A stretch of DNA of 64,000 nucleotides from Pycnococcus provasolii (GCA_938743325.2 OW568876.1:620001-684000); one strand, 5' to 3'; positions 1 to 10,115 are shown, counted from the stretch's first letter. Numbers and translations: made by a program. Notes: generated by a model not told the origin, from the letters alone.

Positions 1-1695
1 CGTCGCTTCAGCATGCGGTGGGGCAAGGCGGCGCGCCCAATTTTCGAGACGGCGTAGCCATCCCGTGAGCTCCGTCGCATTTCCGTTGCCATCCCACTCC
101 GTGCTCTTCGCACGAAGCTCGCGGAGCAGTGGCCAGAGCGTCGCGAACCCGTGACCGCAGATCTCGAGGATCACCACGGCGTTGTTTGCAGATCCCTCTA
201 ACCGCAGGCGGCCAATGGCGCGATGCGCATCCGCGGCTGACGATGTCCAGGTGTCAGGCCCCATGCCATGCGAGACGGCGGCGGTGCCGATGGCGTAGAC
301 AGGCCAGCAGGCGTCGCGAGCGCGGTGGGTCTCACCCATCGCGGCGTTGGCCAATTCGCGTTTGCCGAGACGACGGCGAGTCGCGCCCAGCGAGGCGCTG
401 AGCACATCGCGGAGAGATCTTCGCTCGCCGCGCGGGGATCCCGTGGCGTTGTTGTGGCGTTCACCCTCGACGTCCGCCACGGCGATGACGCCACTCTCGA
501 GGTCGATCTCGTAGGCGTCCACTGGATATCCCGCAAGAGGGGGTGTGCCTTTGTCGACGGCGGATGCACTCGCATTCGTGTCGACAAACAGCTGCGGTCG
601 AGCTAGGTAGTCCAAAGAGACGCCCGATGTCATGCCATCTTTGACAGGAGGCCCATTCGACGATCCAATTAGCGGCAGGGCCCAATGGCTCGGCACGTGA
701 CTGTGTGGCACGGGCGGTAGCGGCCTTCCAAGACTTTCGTACGTCTGACGACGACCCGTGGTCGCGTCAAAGGGAGGTGGCTCGACCGTAGCAGCGCGTT
801 CGAAGTGCAGCGGACGTCGCAGCAAAAGAGCATGAGGCGAGGTCGCAGCATCAGCCGTTTCGCCACCGAGCGATGCCATGGTGATCGTCACGACGACGCT
901 CGAGAGCGCGGCGGTGTTTGCAACGCGCTCCGCAGCGAGCGCGGCTCCTCGCAGCGACGTAGCTCCAACGCACAAGCCCGCAGTGTCCTTGCAGACTTGC
1001 GCGAGAATGCACCACGAATCACCAGGCAGCCTCGAGCTGTCAGCCTCCTGCCGGCCTGCAGCTCCTACGTGCTTGCGTGCTGCATCGCTCTGCATGCGCA
1101 TAACCGCGCAGTGCACTCGCACGTCGCTAGCGCGCGGCGACGGTGTGTACGGCGCGTGTTTGACGATGGCTGCGCGCAAGCTTGGGCTGGACGCCACCGT
1201 GAGTGGCTCGGCGCGCATCGGCTCGCCTGGCGCCTCACACCAGTGGTCAGTTCCTAGCACGACTATAATGTCCGCGCTCTCAGCCACGCCTGGCACGTCG
1301 CACCCAGCGACGGGCGCTGCTGCCGCGTTGGGATTGGCGGCATCCACACCCATTGCCGTGATGTCCCCGAGCGTCGCCAGCCTGTGCGCTCTCGCACACG
1401 CCATTGCCGTGGCGAGCGCCTGCGGGATGCAGGGCAGATTTCTTGGCGTTGCCGCGCGAACCGCGGCCAAGAACGCGTCGAACGGCCACTCCCGATCGAC
1501 AATGACGGCGGCGGCGCCGTTCGGGCCTGCTGTCGTCACGAGCGCGTACGTGTCCCCTCTGTGCGACGGGTCCCGTTCGCGCGCCTTGACGAACGACTCG
1601 ACGAATGCCTTGGCGGTGTCAAGTCGCCGCAGCGAGCCTTGGATGGCTTGCATCATTGCCGCGGAGGTATCCAAGACGAAGACGTGCGCCGGCAT
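1..1695 (-). CDS. INTS6: Integrator complex subunit 6-like protein (VWA domain), C-terminal part outside window
   Basis: A minus-strand frame opens at the ATG at 1695-1693 and has no stop down to base 1 (565 codons), so the gene continues past the left edge. The N-terminus reads MPAHVFVLDTSAAM, followed by an AKAFVESF helix, a RARERDP-like turn and RGDTYALVTT. This is the order of the von Willebrand A domain that opens INTS6/DICE1 (known family pattern: LDTSASM, AKxxVExFxKxRxRDP, RGDRYMLVT). INTS6 is a nuclear scaffold subunit of Integrator, which cleaves nascent snRNA and other transcripts and recruits PP2A. The MIDAS motif reads DTSAA where DxSxS is usual, so one metal-binding serine is replaced. 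Beyond about residue 200 similarity is weak to my eye. A different VWA protein is possible, but the spacing of the first 110 residues favours INTS6. Confidence 0.72.
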   Translation of the reverse strand, partial: MPAHVFVLDTSAAMMQAIQGSLRRLDTAKAFVESFVKARERDPSHRGDTYALVTTAGPNGAAAVIVDREWPFDAFLAAVRAATPRNLPCIPQALATAMACARAHRLATLGDITAMGVDAANPNAAAAPVAGCDVPGVAESADIIVVLGTDHWCEAPGEPMRAEPLTVASSPSLRAAIVKHAPYTPSPRASDVRVHCAVMRMQSDAARKHVGAAGRQEADSSRLPGDSWCILAQVCKDTAGLCVGATSLRGAALAAERVANTAALSSVVVTITMASLGGETADAATSPHALLLRRPLHFERAATVEPPPFDATTGRRQTYESLGRPLPPVPHSHVPSHWALPLIGSSNGPPVKDGMTSGVSLDYLARPQLFVDTNASASAVDKGTPPLAGYPVDAYEIDLESGVIAVADVEGERHNNATGSPRGERRSLRDVLSASLGATRRRLGKRELANAAMGETHRARDACWPVYAIGTAAVSHGMGPDTWTSSAADAHRAIGRLRLEGSANNAVVILEICGHGFATLWPLLRELRAKSTEWDGNGNATELTGWLRRLENWARRLAPPHAEAT

Positions 1696-1807
1696 GGCTT
1701 GCTTGGGAATTAAAACAAAAAAAACAATGAAATATTCTGAAACCCCTTGGGGTGGAAGCTCTTGCATCTCCTAATTATTTGCTAAGTCGGAGCTACAGGT
1801 CGGGGGA

Positions 1808-1908
1808 GGGGCGCCTCATAACGGAGATTTTGGTCGGAGGACGAGGCGCCTCATAACGGAGATTTTGGTCGGAGGAGGGGCGCCTCATAACGGAGATTTT
1901 GGTCGAAG
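1808..1908. repeat. Three tandem copies of a ~34-bp unit
   Basis: The unit GCGCCTCATAACGGAGATTT plus TTGGTCGGAGG occurs three times head to tail, starting near 1811, 1846 and 1880. It lies about 110 bases upstream of the INTS6-like start codon, so it is in or beside that promoter. A related CTCATAACGG stretch occurs near 46950. Confidence 0.85.
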
Positions 1909-1974
1909 AAAGAATGGAACATCCCCCCTTTTTTTGAACGCCCTTGGGCAATTGACAGATGGATGGGGACACCT

Positions 1975-2265
1975 TGGTCGGTGGCTACAGGTCGGTGGAG
2001 GGGGCGCTTCATGGGGAGTTTGAAAAATTGCGGGATTGTTCGGGGCCAGAGGTCGGGCAACCTTTTTCTCCATCGGCAACCTTTTTTTGATCGGGGCTCC
2101 AGGTCGGAGGGAAGTGGGCAAATTTTGTTGGTCGGCGCCAAGGTCGGGAGGCATTGCCGCTCATCGCGCCTTTGTTGCGAGGGTCTCCAAGTCGGACGGA
2201 GAGGGACCGGCAACATCTTTGTTGGTCGGGGCTCCAGGTCGGTGGGGGAAGGGTGGGTGGCATGG
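1975..2265. repeat. Degenerate GGTCGG-rich repeat tract
   Basis: The words GGTCGG, GGCTCCAGGTCGG and TTTGTTGGTCGG recur irregularly through this stretch, with G-rich spacers. Several overlapping open frames exist here only because the sequence is G-rich and repetitive. None has a codon pattern or domain I recognise, so I treat it as non-coding degenerate satellite-like DNA between the INTS6-like gene and the EF-hand gene. Confidence 0.55.
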
Positions 2266-2401
2266 GTGGATTCGCAGTTCGGTGGGATGGGTGGTGTAGT
2301 CGAGGAGGGGGAATGTCTCTAACAAATGGGGGTTTCAGCTCTAGGCCCCCGGCCACCTTATCCCCTATTTATTATTATGCCACCAAAGTAAACCACAAAC
2401 C

Positions 2402-2434
2402 ACCCTAACCCTAGTTCTCCCTAAAACCCTAACC
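2402..2434 (+). promoter_or_regulatory. Telo-box-like CCCTAA cluster upstream of EF-hand gene
   Basis: ACCCTAACCCTAG and CCCTAAAACCCTAACC sit 20-50 bases before the ATG at 2454. In plants, AAACCCTAA telo-boxes are known promoter elements of ribosomal and cell-cycle genes. A regulatory role here is inference; it could also be a relic of telomeric repeat insertion. Confidence 0.4.
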
Positions 2435-2453
2435 GCGAAGTTCATGGACCCAT

Positions 2454-3652
2454 ATGGCCCTTGCCCATCCCAAGTCCCAACAGGTGTTGCATGTCACATC
2501 CCACTTGCTGATGGGAGCTCTGACCACAGAGGTGGTGGATGCCGCGGCCGACGCGTCCCGTCGCTTCGCGTCCCTGCGTGCTGAACACACGCGTCTCGCG
2601 TCGCTCTTCGACCAACTTGACCTGAACGGTAACGGAACCTTAGAGCCGCACGAGCTGAAGTCGAACATCGAGCGGTTTGGGGAAGAAAACCTGGCGAACG
2701 ACTTGATGGCGGTGCTCGACGCGAACAACGACGGCGTCGTTTCGTTCAAAGAGTTTGTCGAAGGTTTTCAAGCGTATGAGGCAAGAAGACTCCAATATTG
2801 TTCCACGTCATGGACGGTGACAAGAGCAACACAGTCGACGACGACGAACTGGAGGCTGCCCTGAAGCAGCGATTTCACTTCACAGGCCGCATGCTGAAGA
2901 AGCTGCTCAAGGAGCTTGACATCGACGGCGACGGCGAGGTTTCGCCTTTGGAGTATGTGGAGAAGGTGAGTGCAGCAAAGACGAAGGGCATTTTTGAGTG
3001 CTGTTCCAGCGGCAAGCCGGTTGATGTGCTCGCCATATACGCACTGCTTGAGTCTGGCGAGGCGAACAAAAACTCAGCAAACGAGAGCGGAATGACGCCA
3101 CTCATGGTTGCCTCATCGAGCGACAACGCAGCGGCCGTCGCGGTTCTCGTGGAGGCGCAGGCTGAGGTGGAGGCGGTCGACCAATACATCCAAACCGCAC
3201 TACACAAGGCAGCGACACAGGACAGTTACCGCGTCATTTCCGTTCTGCTGAATGCTTCGCGAGCATCTATCGGCGGTCAGCAGCTCGTGTATGTCGATGG
3301 CCGCGATGAGCAAAGCGCGTTTGACGGCGAGTGGTACCGCATTGACGGTGAATGGACGGTGAGTGACGAGGAGGCAAGTATGCTCAATCGTCTGGATCAG
3401 TTCGGCAAGAGCGCGTTGCACTACGCAGCTGAGAACAATTATGTGAATAGCGCGATGGCGCTTTTAGTCGCAGGGGCGGATCCGTCGACGGAGTCGTCGA
3501 AGGGCGCGAATGCCGCGCAGGTGGCGAGCGAAAAGAAGAAGGCGGACGTCGCGGACTTGTTGGCGCGTTGGTGCGACGCGACTGCGTATCCCACGGGTCA
3601 AACGGACATTCGTCGCGCGTACAAGGCTCTTTTAGACAAGCACAGTAAATAG
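2454..3652 (+). CDS. Four-EF-hand protein with C-terminal ankyrin repeats (apparent frameshift)
   Basis: Starts at ATG 2454. Two canonical Ca2+ loops (DLNGNGTLEPHE and DANNDGVVSFKE) lie in the first frame. Two more (DGDKSNTVDDDE and DIDGDGEVSPLE) lie in a frame shifted by one base that runs to the stop at 3652. The shift falls near 2780-2798, between EF-hands 2 and 3, and I see no GT-AG intron that explains it. A one-base sequence error or a genuine indel is therefore likely. The second half has ankyrin signatures (GMTPLMVASS, QTALHKAA, GKSALHYAA) with a non-ankyrin insertion between repeats 2 and 3. Likely a calcium sensor with a protein-binding tail, about 400 residues; partner and location unknown. 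Confidence 0.7.
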
Positions 3653-3911
3653 TATTGCGATATGCGGATTGAGTGGGGTCTGGAAATCCCACATGGCAGC
3701 GCGCGAATGTCTATTACCGTAAGACGCACGATGGGCGCGTTGGCATGGAATGCCATGCCAGCCTTGCGCAAGAAATTCAACAAGATGGTTCCACGACGGA
3801 TCCCCACCCCCAGTCCAAACTGAGAGAATTACCATCCTAGGTGTGAGGCACCCCGAATTCGGCCTCATCGAGGCGCGTTCACTTTTTCCGTCGCATTTCT
3901 GCTCGACCAGA

Positions 3912-6413
3912 ATGGCGGCGGCGGTCGAAGAAGAAGCTGCTGCTCCGGTGGCGGTGGCGCCTAACGGCAACGCCAACAACGCCGCAGAAGCGGAGAATGG
4001 CGACCAACCCGACGTCCTCCGTGGTCTGTTCGGCGCCGTCATGCAAGGCGTCAAGTACTACATGTTCTTCCAGCTCGCGATGATGCTCATGGGAGGCTCA
4101 GCCAACAACTTCAGACAAATCGCCAACTCCTCCGCCGCCACGGGGACGGGGTCGTTGGCGAACCAAGCAACGTCTCCGAGCGAGGCTGCGACGCACGGGC
4201 AGACGGCTGAGGCTGGTGGTGGTGGTGGCGGTGGCGCACCGGGCGGCGTTGAACGCAGAGGCTACGAGGCGCACATACCGACGTCTATGACCATCCGACC
4301 CGCATTTCGAAGAGAGGAATCGCTAGACGTGTACGTTTTCGTATGCAACAGCGAGCTCATACCAAGGCGCTCGGATATTAACGAGCGATGCAACGCCGTC
4401 GGAGAAACCACAACCAACTGGTTGCCCACATCCGTACAGCAGCTTGGGCTCACCCTAACGCCGCCTGCGAGCGAGCGCGACAAGCCTGAGTCGATCGGCT
4501 TCAACTCCAACTTCGACCTGCCGGTGACACTCTGGCCGCACTTGCAGAGGCAGGAGGAGAGACCACCGCCACCGCCACCCAGCTCGCCACTCTCTTCAGA
4601 CTTCGTGTCAGTTGCCGTCGGCAAGCAATACAATATGTATGTGCACGCGCTGTTCTGCCGACACCAGGCGCCTTGCTTCACAGACGACGAAAACTTTGAC
4701 GTTACGCAGAGATTCACCGCGATGGCAAGGCTCCTTCACACGCGACGCGAGCGAACACGAAGGGCTACGCGACGCTTGTTCGGCGCGAACGACGAGAAAG
4801 CGAACGCCACGGACGAGCAGGCTGAGGAGGAAGAGGAGAGCGATGGCGATGCTGGATACAAGGAGGAGGGCGGCGTCAAGGGTGACGCAAAGCCGACGCA
4901 TAGGTATCGCCTGCGAACGTATTACCAGCCAAATGTGACATTCAGCATCGTGTACGACGAAACCAACTTTCGCAGTGGCGCGGATATCGCACCTCAGGTG
5001 GGCGCATTCATGGAAATTGACCCAGTCACGCGACTCTATAAGCCCGTTGTGTACCATAACGACTTTTGGACGTTTCGCAGCCACCACGTGGGACCGCTGA
5101 ATGCAACTCATTTTGCCCCCATGACGAAGGCTGTGCCACCCATCACGGTCAGCATTGGTACAATGACTCTGTTCCGTTGGCAGATGCAAATCAACATGGA
5201 CCACTCGCTCAAAATGCAGCGGCAGATGCGCGCGGGCTCTATGATGTTCAAGCCGCTGGGATCTGAGCCGCCTTTTCGGCCTGTGGAGTACGAGAGTGAG
5301 GTGGCGCCGAATGCTGAATTTGAGCTGGTGAAAGGCGAAGACGTCATGTGGAATCACGAGAGCGAGAGCATGAAGCGCATCTTCGCGGATACGAATCCGT
5401 ATTACCTTGCATTGACGATGACTGTCAGCTTGCTGCACACGGTCTTCGACTTCCTAGCTTTCAAGAACGACGTAAGCTTTTGGCGCGAAAAGAACAAGAA
5501 CCTTCGAGGCTTAAGCGTTCGCAGTCTACTTATCTCCGCGGGAAGTTCGCTAATCATTTTCCTCTACTTGCTCGACCACGACGGAGAAACAAGCTACCTC
5601 ATTCTCTTCTCGAATGGAATTGGCTGTCTGATTGAGTTCTGGAAGCTGAGCAAAGTTGTGTCGAGGATCAGCTGGAAACGTGCGGGTGATCTGCTCACAC
5701 AGCCTCCACCGGCGCCGACGGGCGAGGGCAACGACGGCAGCGCCGGTGATGTCGATGTGCCTGCGCCTGCGCCACCCCCGCCGCCCGTGACCGGCTTGAC
5801 GCGCCTGATTGCGCTGTATCTACCGTTCGTGCGCTTGCCAGAGCTCATCTTCAAAGACAGCTACATGAAAACGGAGACGGAGGACTACGACGCAATTGCG
5901 ATGAAGTACCTCTCTTGGGCGCTCTACCCGCTCGTAGCTTGCTACGCACTGTACAGCCTGTACTACCACACACACCGCGGCGTGTACAGCTTCGTGATCA
6001 ACACGCTCGTGGGCTGCGTTTATACATTCGGCTTCATTACCATGTGCCCGCAGCTCTACATCAACTACCGCCTTAAAAGCGTGAGTCACCTGCCATGGAA
6101 GCAGATGACATACCGCTTCCTCAACACCATCGTCGACGACGTCTTCTCCTTTTTGATCCCCATGCCATTCATGCACAGACTTGCTGTGTTCCGCGACGAT
6201 GTGGTGTTCCTGATTTATCTGTACCAAAGGTGGATCTACCGTGTCGACCACACTCGCGTTAACGAGTATGGCTTCGCATCAGCCGAGGGCAAAGCGCAGG
6301 AGGAGACTGGGATGAAAATGCTACCTGAAAACGACACCACTAAAAGTAAGGCGTCGGCGGAGGATGCGACGTTGGAAGAAACGCAGTCGCAAGAGGAGAA
6401 AAAGGAGCGATGA
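3912..6413 (+). CDS. CLPTM1: CLPTM1 family transmembrane protein
   Basis: An 833-residue protein from ATG 3912. The frame is open 54 codons further up, but those residues look like leader DNA, and MAAAVEEEAAAP matches the usual acidic/alanine start of the family. Family marks: a large luminal N-terminal domain with DVYVFVCN-like and YYQPNVTFSIVYD-like strands, then LTMTVSLLHTVFDFLAFKND, and the near-invariant C-terminal multipass block PQLYINYRLKSVSHLPW ... FLNTIVDDVFSFLIPMP with about five membrane segments. The C-terminus is a charged cytosolic tail. CLPTM1 proteins sit in ER/Golgi membranes; animal members retain GABA-A receptors and CLPTM1L is a lipid scramblase. A proline-rich insert and a glycine run lengthen it relative to the animal protein (about 670 residues). 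Convergent with the CFAP161 gene. Confidence 0.93.
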   Translation: MAAAVEEEAAAPVAVAPNGNANNAAEAENGDQPDVLRGLFGAVMQGVKYYMFFQLAMMLMGGSANNFRQIANSSAATGTGSLANQATSPSEAATHGQTAEAGGGGGGGAPGGVERRGYEAHIPTSMTIRPAFRREESLDVYVFVCNSELIPRRSDINERCNAVGETTTNWLPTSVQQLGLTLTPPASERDKPESIGFNSNFDLPVTLWPHLQRQEERPPPPPPSSPLSSDFVSVAVGKQYNMYVHALFCRHQAPCFTDDENFDVTQRFTAMARLLHTRRERTRRATRRLFGANDEKANATDEQAEEEEESDGDAGYKEEGGVKGDAKPTHRYRLRTYYQPNVTFSIVYDETNFRSGADIAPQVGAFMEIDPVTRLYKPVVYHNDFWTFRSHHVGPLNATHFAPMTKAVPPITVSIGTMTLFRWQMQINMDHSLKMQRQMRAGSMMFKPLGSEPPFRPVEYESEVAPNAEFELVKGEDVMWNHESESMKRIFADTNPYYLALTMTVSLLHTVFDFLAFKNDVSFWREKNKNLRGLSVRSLLISAGSSLIIFLYLLDHDGETSYLILFSNGIGCLIEFWKLSKVVSRISWKRAGDLLTQPPPAPTGEGNDGSAGDVDVPAPAPPPPPVTGLTRLIALYLPFVRLPELIFKDSYMKTETEDYDAIAMKYLSWALYPLVACYALYSLYYHTHRGVYSFVINTLVGCVYTFGFITMCPQLYINYRLKSVSHLPWKQMTYRFLNTIVDDVFSFLIPMPFMHRLAVFRDDVVFLIYLYQRWIYRVDHTRVNEYGFASAEGKAQEETGMKMLPENDTTKSKASAEDATLEETQSQEEKKER

Positions 6414-6599
6414 AAGTATGAAAGTACCCTGAGATCGCTCATTCAGTAACGGAATGTAAGAACTACTTTACCTTGTCAAATGGTCGTTCATGGACTACAC
6501 ATTCACCTGGAGGGGGAGGGGATGAGGTGGGTGGAGAGCGGGCAAACGTCGTTCTGACATCCAACAATAGCTTGTGCTAACACATGTAGAATTCCCAAC

Positions 6600-8061
6600 T
6601 CACACGCTCACATGCTCGCGCTTACCAATGTCGGCGACAGCTGTGAGCGCCTCCACGAACTCGTCAGGGCTGATCGACCCGCTGTTGTCCGTGTCAAGGG
6701 ATTCGAGCACCTTGACGAGCTCCTTATCGGTGATGTCGATCATGCAATATCGCAGCGCATCTCGGAACTCCGCCGCGTTCAGCTGTCCCGAACCGTCCGC
6801 GTCCATCTCCTTGAAGACGGCGCGCAGTCCGAAGATGCCGTTCGCACCCTTGCGGTTCAGCTGCTTCATCACCTTCGCGAGCACGTTCTCGACGGTGAAC
6901 TCCGCTTGCGCGAGCTGCGGCAGCTGCTTCACCTTCTCGCCCGACTCGAGCACCCAGAAGTTGGTCGGCGCCTCCATCTTGGAGAGGTCCGCCTTTGCCT
7001 TTCCCGTCGTCAGCCCCTCCATGATGGCGGAGCGCGCGAGGCTCGTCTGTGTGAAGCCGCTCACCTCGTACTCCATGCCGAAGTCGTTGTAGAGCGGCTG
7101 GCCAACCTCCAGGTGCAGGTCCTGGCCTGTTGCGCAGTGTTGAAGCACCACGGGGACACCGCGTGGCACCGGGCTGCCGTGCGCCGCGAGGCGGTGCTTG
7201 GGGTTGGTCGGAATCACCACCCACGCCGTCGCGTAGCCAGGCTGGTGCGTGAACGCCACCTCCTGCTGGCGGCTGAACTTGGCGAACGACGTCGTGCTCT
7301 TCGCCAGGGAGCGGAGCATGAGCGGGTCCTCGCTTCCCTCGGCGTCAAGCGGCTTCGACTCGCACATGGGGTTTGCGACGACGCACACTTTTTGACCGTA
7401 GTGCAGAAGGTCGTCGTCGAAGAGTTCGTCTGTCACCGTCACCTCGTTCGGAACGAATTTGCTGAGGAGGAACGAGCTGCGTGCGCACGGCACCGCGGCC
7501 GTCGCAGAGTCGGCGGGTGCCGCCGTGGCGCCGTAGGCATCCTCCCCAGCGCGCTGGTCGCGATCGTCGAGCGACGTGGAGAGCACGGCGCCGTTCGCGG
7601 CGGAGCGGATAGCCAGCAGGTCCCCGAAGTGCACGTACCCGTCGTCGGACACGCGCGACAGCTCGCAAGGTGCGAGCGCGACGTCGATGCGCGCCTGGAA
7701 CTTGTCGAGCTTGAGTCCGCCCTGTTCCCTCTTCTCCAAGTACTGCTTGAGGAGAACCTGTTGTTGTTGTTATATATATATATATATGTGTGTGTGTAGT
7801 GCGCGCGCGCGTGTGTGTTGTTTGTTGTTCACAGTGAGTCGTTGTTTATAATGAGGCGAGCTTAAAAAGAGGCCGAGGCAAGCCGACTCCAACTTAGGTA
7901 CTGTACTACAACAGCACAGTGCAGTGCAGCAAAGTCGCGTGCGTGTTTTGATTAACTTAACGTACCTCCTCGAGCTCCACATCCTCGTTCCAGTTACCGA
8001 TACGGCACTTGCCGTAGTAGCGCGACGCGCCCTGCAGCTGCTGCTTCGTGTAGTACTGCAT
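6600..8061 (-). CDS. CFAP161: CFAP161-like ciliary protein with C-terminal EF-hand pair (two exons)
   Basis: Exon 1 is 8061..7966 (32 codons) and exon 2 is 7757..6600, joined in phase 0 across a GTACGT...CAG intron of 208 bases. Together they give 417 residues. Exon 1 carries RIGNWNEDVELEE, the hallmark of CFAP161 (C15orf26), a microtubule inner protein of ciliary doublets. Exon 2 continues with a QYLEKREQG helix, DGYVHFGD and a beta-rich domain (RLAAHGSPVPRGVPVVLQHC, NFWVLESG) as in the family. The last ~80 residues add two canonical EF-hands (DADGSGQLNAAE, DTDNSGSISPDE) that animal CFAP161 lacks. The intron holds TA and TG microsatellites. Identification rests on both exons agreeing across the splice. 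Confidence 0.85.
7758..7965 (-). other. Intron of CFAP161 gene with (TA)n and (TG)n microsatellites
   Basis: On the minus strand it begins GTACGT and ends ATAACAACAACAACAG. It contains ACACACAC/GCGCGCGC runs and a TATATATATATA tract near 7771-7790. Confidence 0.85.
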
Positions 8062-9282
8062 ATTTTTATAAAGTACCGGGGAGGCAATGGCCGCGCCGTG
8101 CAGGGGGATAGCACGAAAACTCTCGAACTCGCCCGGACTGCCGGAGAGGGCGACCCTGAGACCGACTGTTTGTCTTAACTTAAGGCCGGCCAGCCCAGCC
8201 CGCCTCATGGACCCGCTCTAAGGTTAGACGAGCCTCTAAGGTTATCGTAGACGAACCGGCCGGGCGTGGAGAGCTCACTCACGGCTGAAGAAAATGAAGC
8301 CTCCCCACCACCCCTGGAGGCCACCAGCCCACCACCAGGCCACCACCACCACCCCAGGCAGCCAAATGGGGGAGGCCTCGAGGGGCAGGGGGAACTCGCT
8401 CGCTCTCGCTCGCTCTCTTGATACCTTTAGAAAATTGTGTCCTCGTTTTGTTTTGTTTTTGCACTACCCGGGTACTGGTTTCCACCGGCTGGCTGTTTCT
8501 TGCAGGTCGAAAGCAGTTGGGATGCTCGTCAAGGCGAGTTGGACCCAACTCCCAACCACGGACTCGTCAAGGCCTTTGGGACCCCTCGCCTTTCGTCGCA
8601 AGCGTACCTTAAGGCGGACCCGGGGGGCACACATCTTTGAACTTTCGTTTCTAAAAAGAGGTTTCCTTTTTAGAGGTTTCCTGAAGTCTTTCGTGCGTTT
8701 TCTAGGTGGTACGTACAGTGAGTAAGGCGGCCTGTGCCCTTTACATAAATAGCTGTAGGCGAGCTTTCGACTATAGCGTGACTGCTGAGTCTTGGAGTGC
8801 GTATTGGAGCTTTGGAGGGCATAGGGTACAAGCCCGCTTTGTTTTTCAGCTTAAAAAATCCTTTCGTTTTCTTGCTCGAGCAGGTGACCGTTAGACATTA
8901 GAGCTTGCTCTTGAGACGGCCTTCCCTTGGCCCTTGCTAGTTGCTCGTACTTCCTACCCGGTAATAAGGCTGTAAATGCCGAGGAGCCCGGTTACTCCCG
9001 GGGGTGTTTCAACTTTCAGGCTTTCCAACGGCTCCTATCATCCTATGGTAGGCTGCCCATCTCCTCCAGTGCATTCCAGGGAGTGCACTGGAGATTGGCT
9101 CTGCCTTGAGGATACGTCGTGGAACTGCCATTGAAACTCGGGCTGTCGGGGTCTCGAAAACCCGTCCTTTCTTTAGTTCTTTGGAGGTTCAAACCGCGTC
9201 CCCGGACCGGACCTTGAGGGGGTCTCGGGAAACTGACAGCTCACTCTCCCTTCTTTCTTCGTTTCTTTCTTTCCTCGAGGCC
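8062..9282. other. Intergenic region, no gene recognised
   Basis: About 1.2 kb between the divergent CFAP161 gene and the two-exon unknown gene. It has short open frames only, T-rich and CTTT/TTTAG-rich runs, a CACC-rich tract near 8300-8350 and a TTTCTTGCAGG word near 8500 that looks like a 3' splice site. Some of this may be 5' leader or leader introns of the gene at 9283. Similar-style sequence recurs at 14.2-14.5 kb. Confidence 0.5.
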
Positions 9283-10115
9283 ATGGCGTTCGCGTCGCCA
9301 CTCGGACCCCCGGCGCTGCCACTCCCGCCAGCGTCCAAAGTGGACGACCTGTTCGAACCTCAGCAGAGTAGTGAACTCGCGCTCACCAAGGCGTTCGCGT
9401 TCGTGCCGCTCGCAAGATGCAAGCCAGGGTACTGCGTGGAGGCGCGCGAGTTCCCGCAGAGACACAACGCACACGCAACCACGTACATGAGCTACAGCGG
9501 ACTCAGGCACGGACACCGAGGGGGGCCAGCGCGGAACCTCAGCAAGAAGCTGCCACGCACAGAACCAGGGCCAGGCGCCGCACTGCCACCGCACGTGCCT
9601 CCTGACGTTCCCCTGCTGACCCTCGAGCTCGCTTGCGAGGCACTCGCGCGACGACTCGACGGATCCCTGGCCGACATGGTCGCGCCACTCCCAAGCCACC
9701 TTGCCGATGCAACTGCCGAGGACGACGAGACGACCGCGCCGCGCGCGAGCTTCCTCGCGCGCCTGCGCGGCGGACCGCGACGGGGGTACGCGACGCTCTG
9801 GCGCCAACCTGGCCCACCTCTCTTCTACCGTCCCGACGCGAGCGAGGCGGACGCGGAGCGCACCGCTAGCGTTCGCGTGCGTTGCGCGCTGGACGCGGAG
9901 GACGTCTTCCAGCAGGTAAGGAACTTACCAAGCAAGGACCCATTACCAAAAAAAGCAAAACCGTGCAAGACAGGAGACTAACAAGCCAACACCTATCACA
10001 CCTATCACCACAGGGTTTGCCAAGTGCCCGTGAGCGTTTTCGCGCAGGTTTGAAGCACTACGAAAACACGTGGGTCCAAGTCCAAAACCAAAACACGACA
10101 ACTTGTGTTTACTAA
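9283..10115 (+). CDS. Unknown protein, two exons
   Basis: Exon 1 is 9283..9915 (211 codons from ATG 9283). Exon 2 is 10014..10115. A GTAAGG...CACCACAG intron of 98 bases joins them in phase 0 to give 244 residues. A CTAAC branch-point-like word lies 36 bases before the 3' splice site. Without splicing the frame ends a few codons after 9950. The protein is rich in Pro, Ala, Arg and Leu. A central stretch with Arg/Gly/His (TTYMSYSGLRHGHRGGPARN) and two hydrophobic helices near residues 105-130 are its only features. I do not recognise the family. Codon use resembles the neighbouring real genes. Confidence 0.55.

Noticed and set aside
1851-2356. Overlapping 80-120-codon frames upstream of the EF-hand gene
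   Set aside because: Produced by the GGTCGG-rich repeats in several frames on both strands at once; no domain.
3750-3911. Upstream extension of CLPTM1 to the ATG at 3750
   Set aside because: The added 54 residues do not resemble the family and the ATG at 3912 begins a family-like leader.
6612-7799. 395-codon plus-strand frame over CFAP161
   Set aside because: Antisense shadow; the minus strand carries a recognisable two-exon gene with EF-hands.
8294-8725. 143-codon frame between CFAP161 and the two-exon gene
   Set aside because: Low-complexity His/Thr/Pro start, no domain, and no codon pattern like the real genes.
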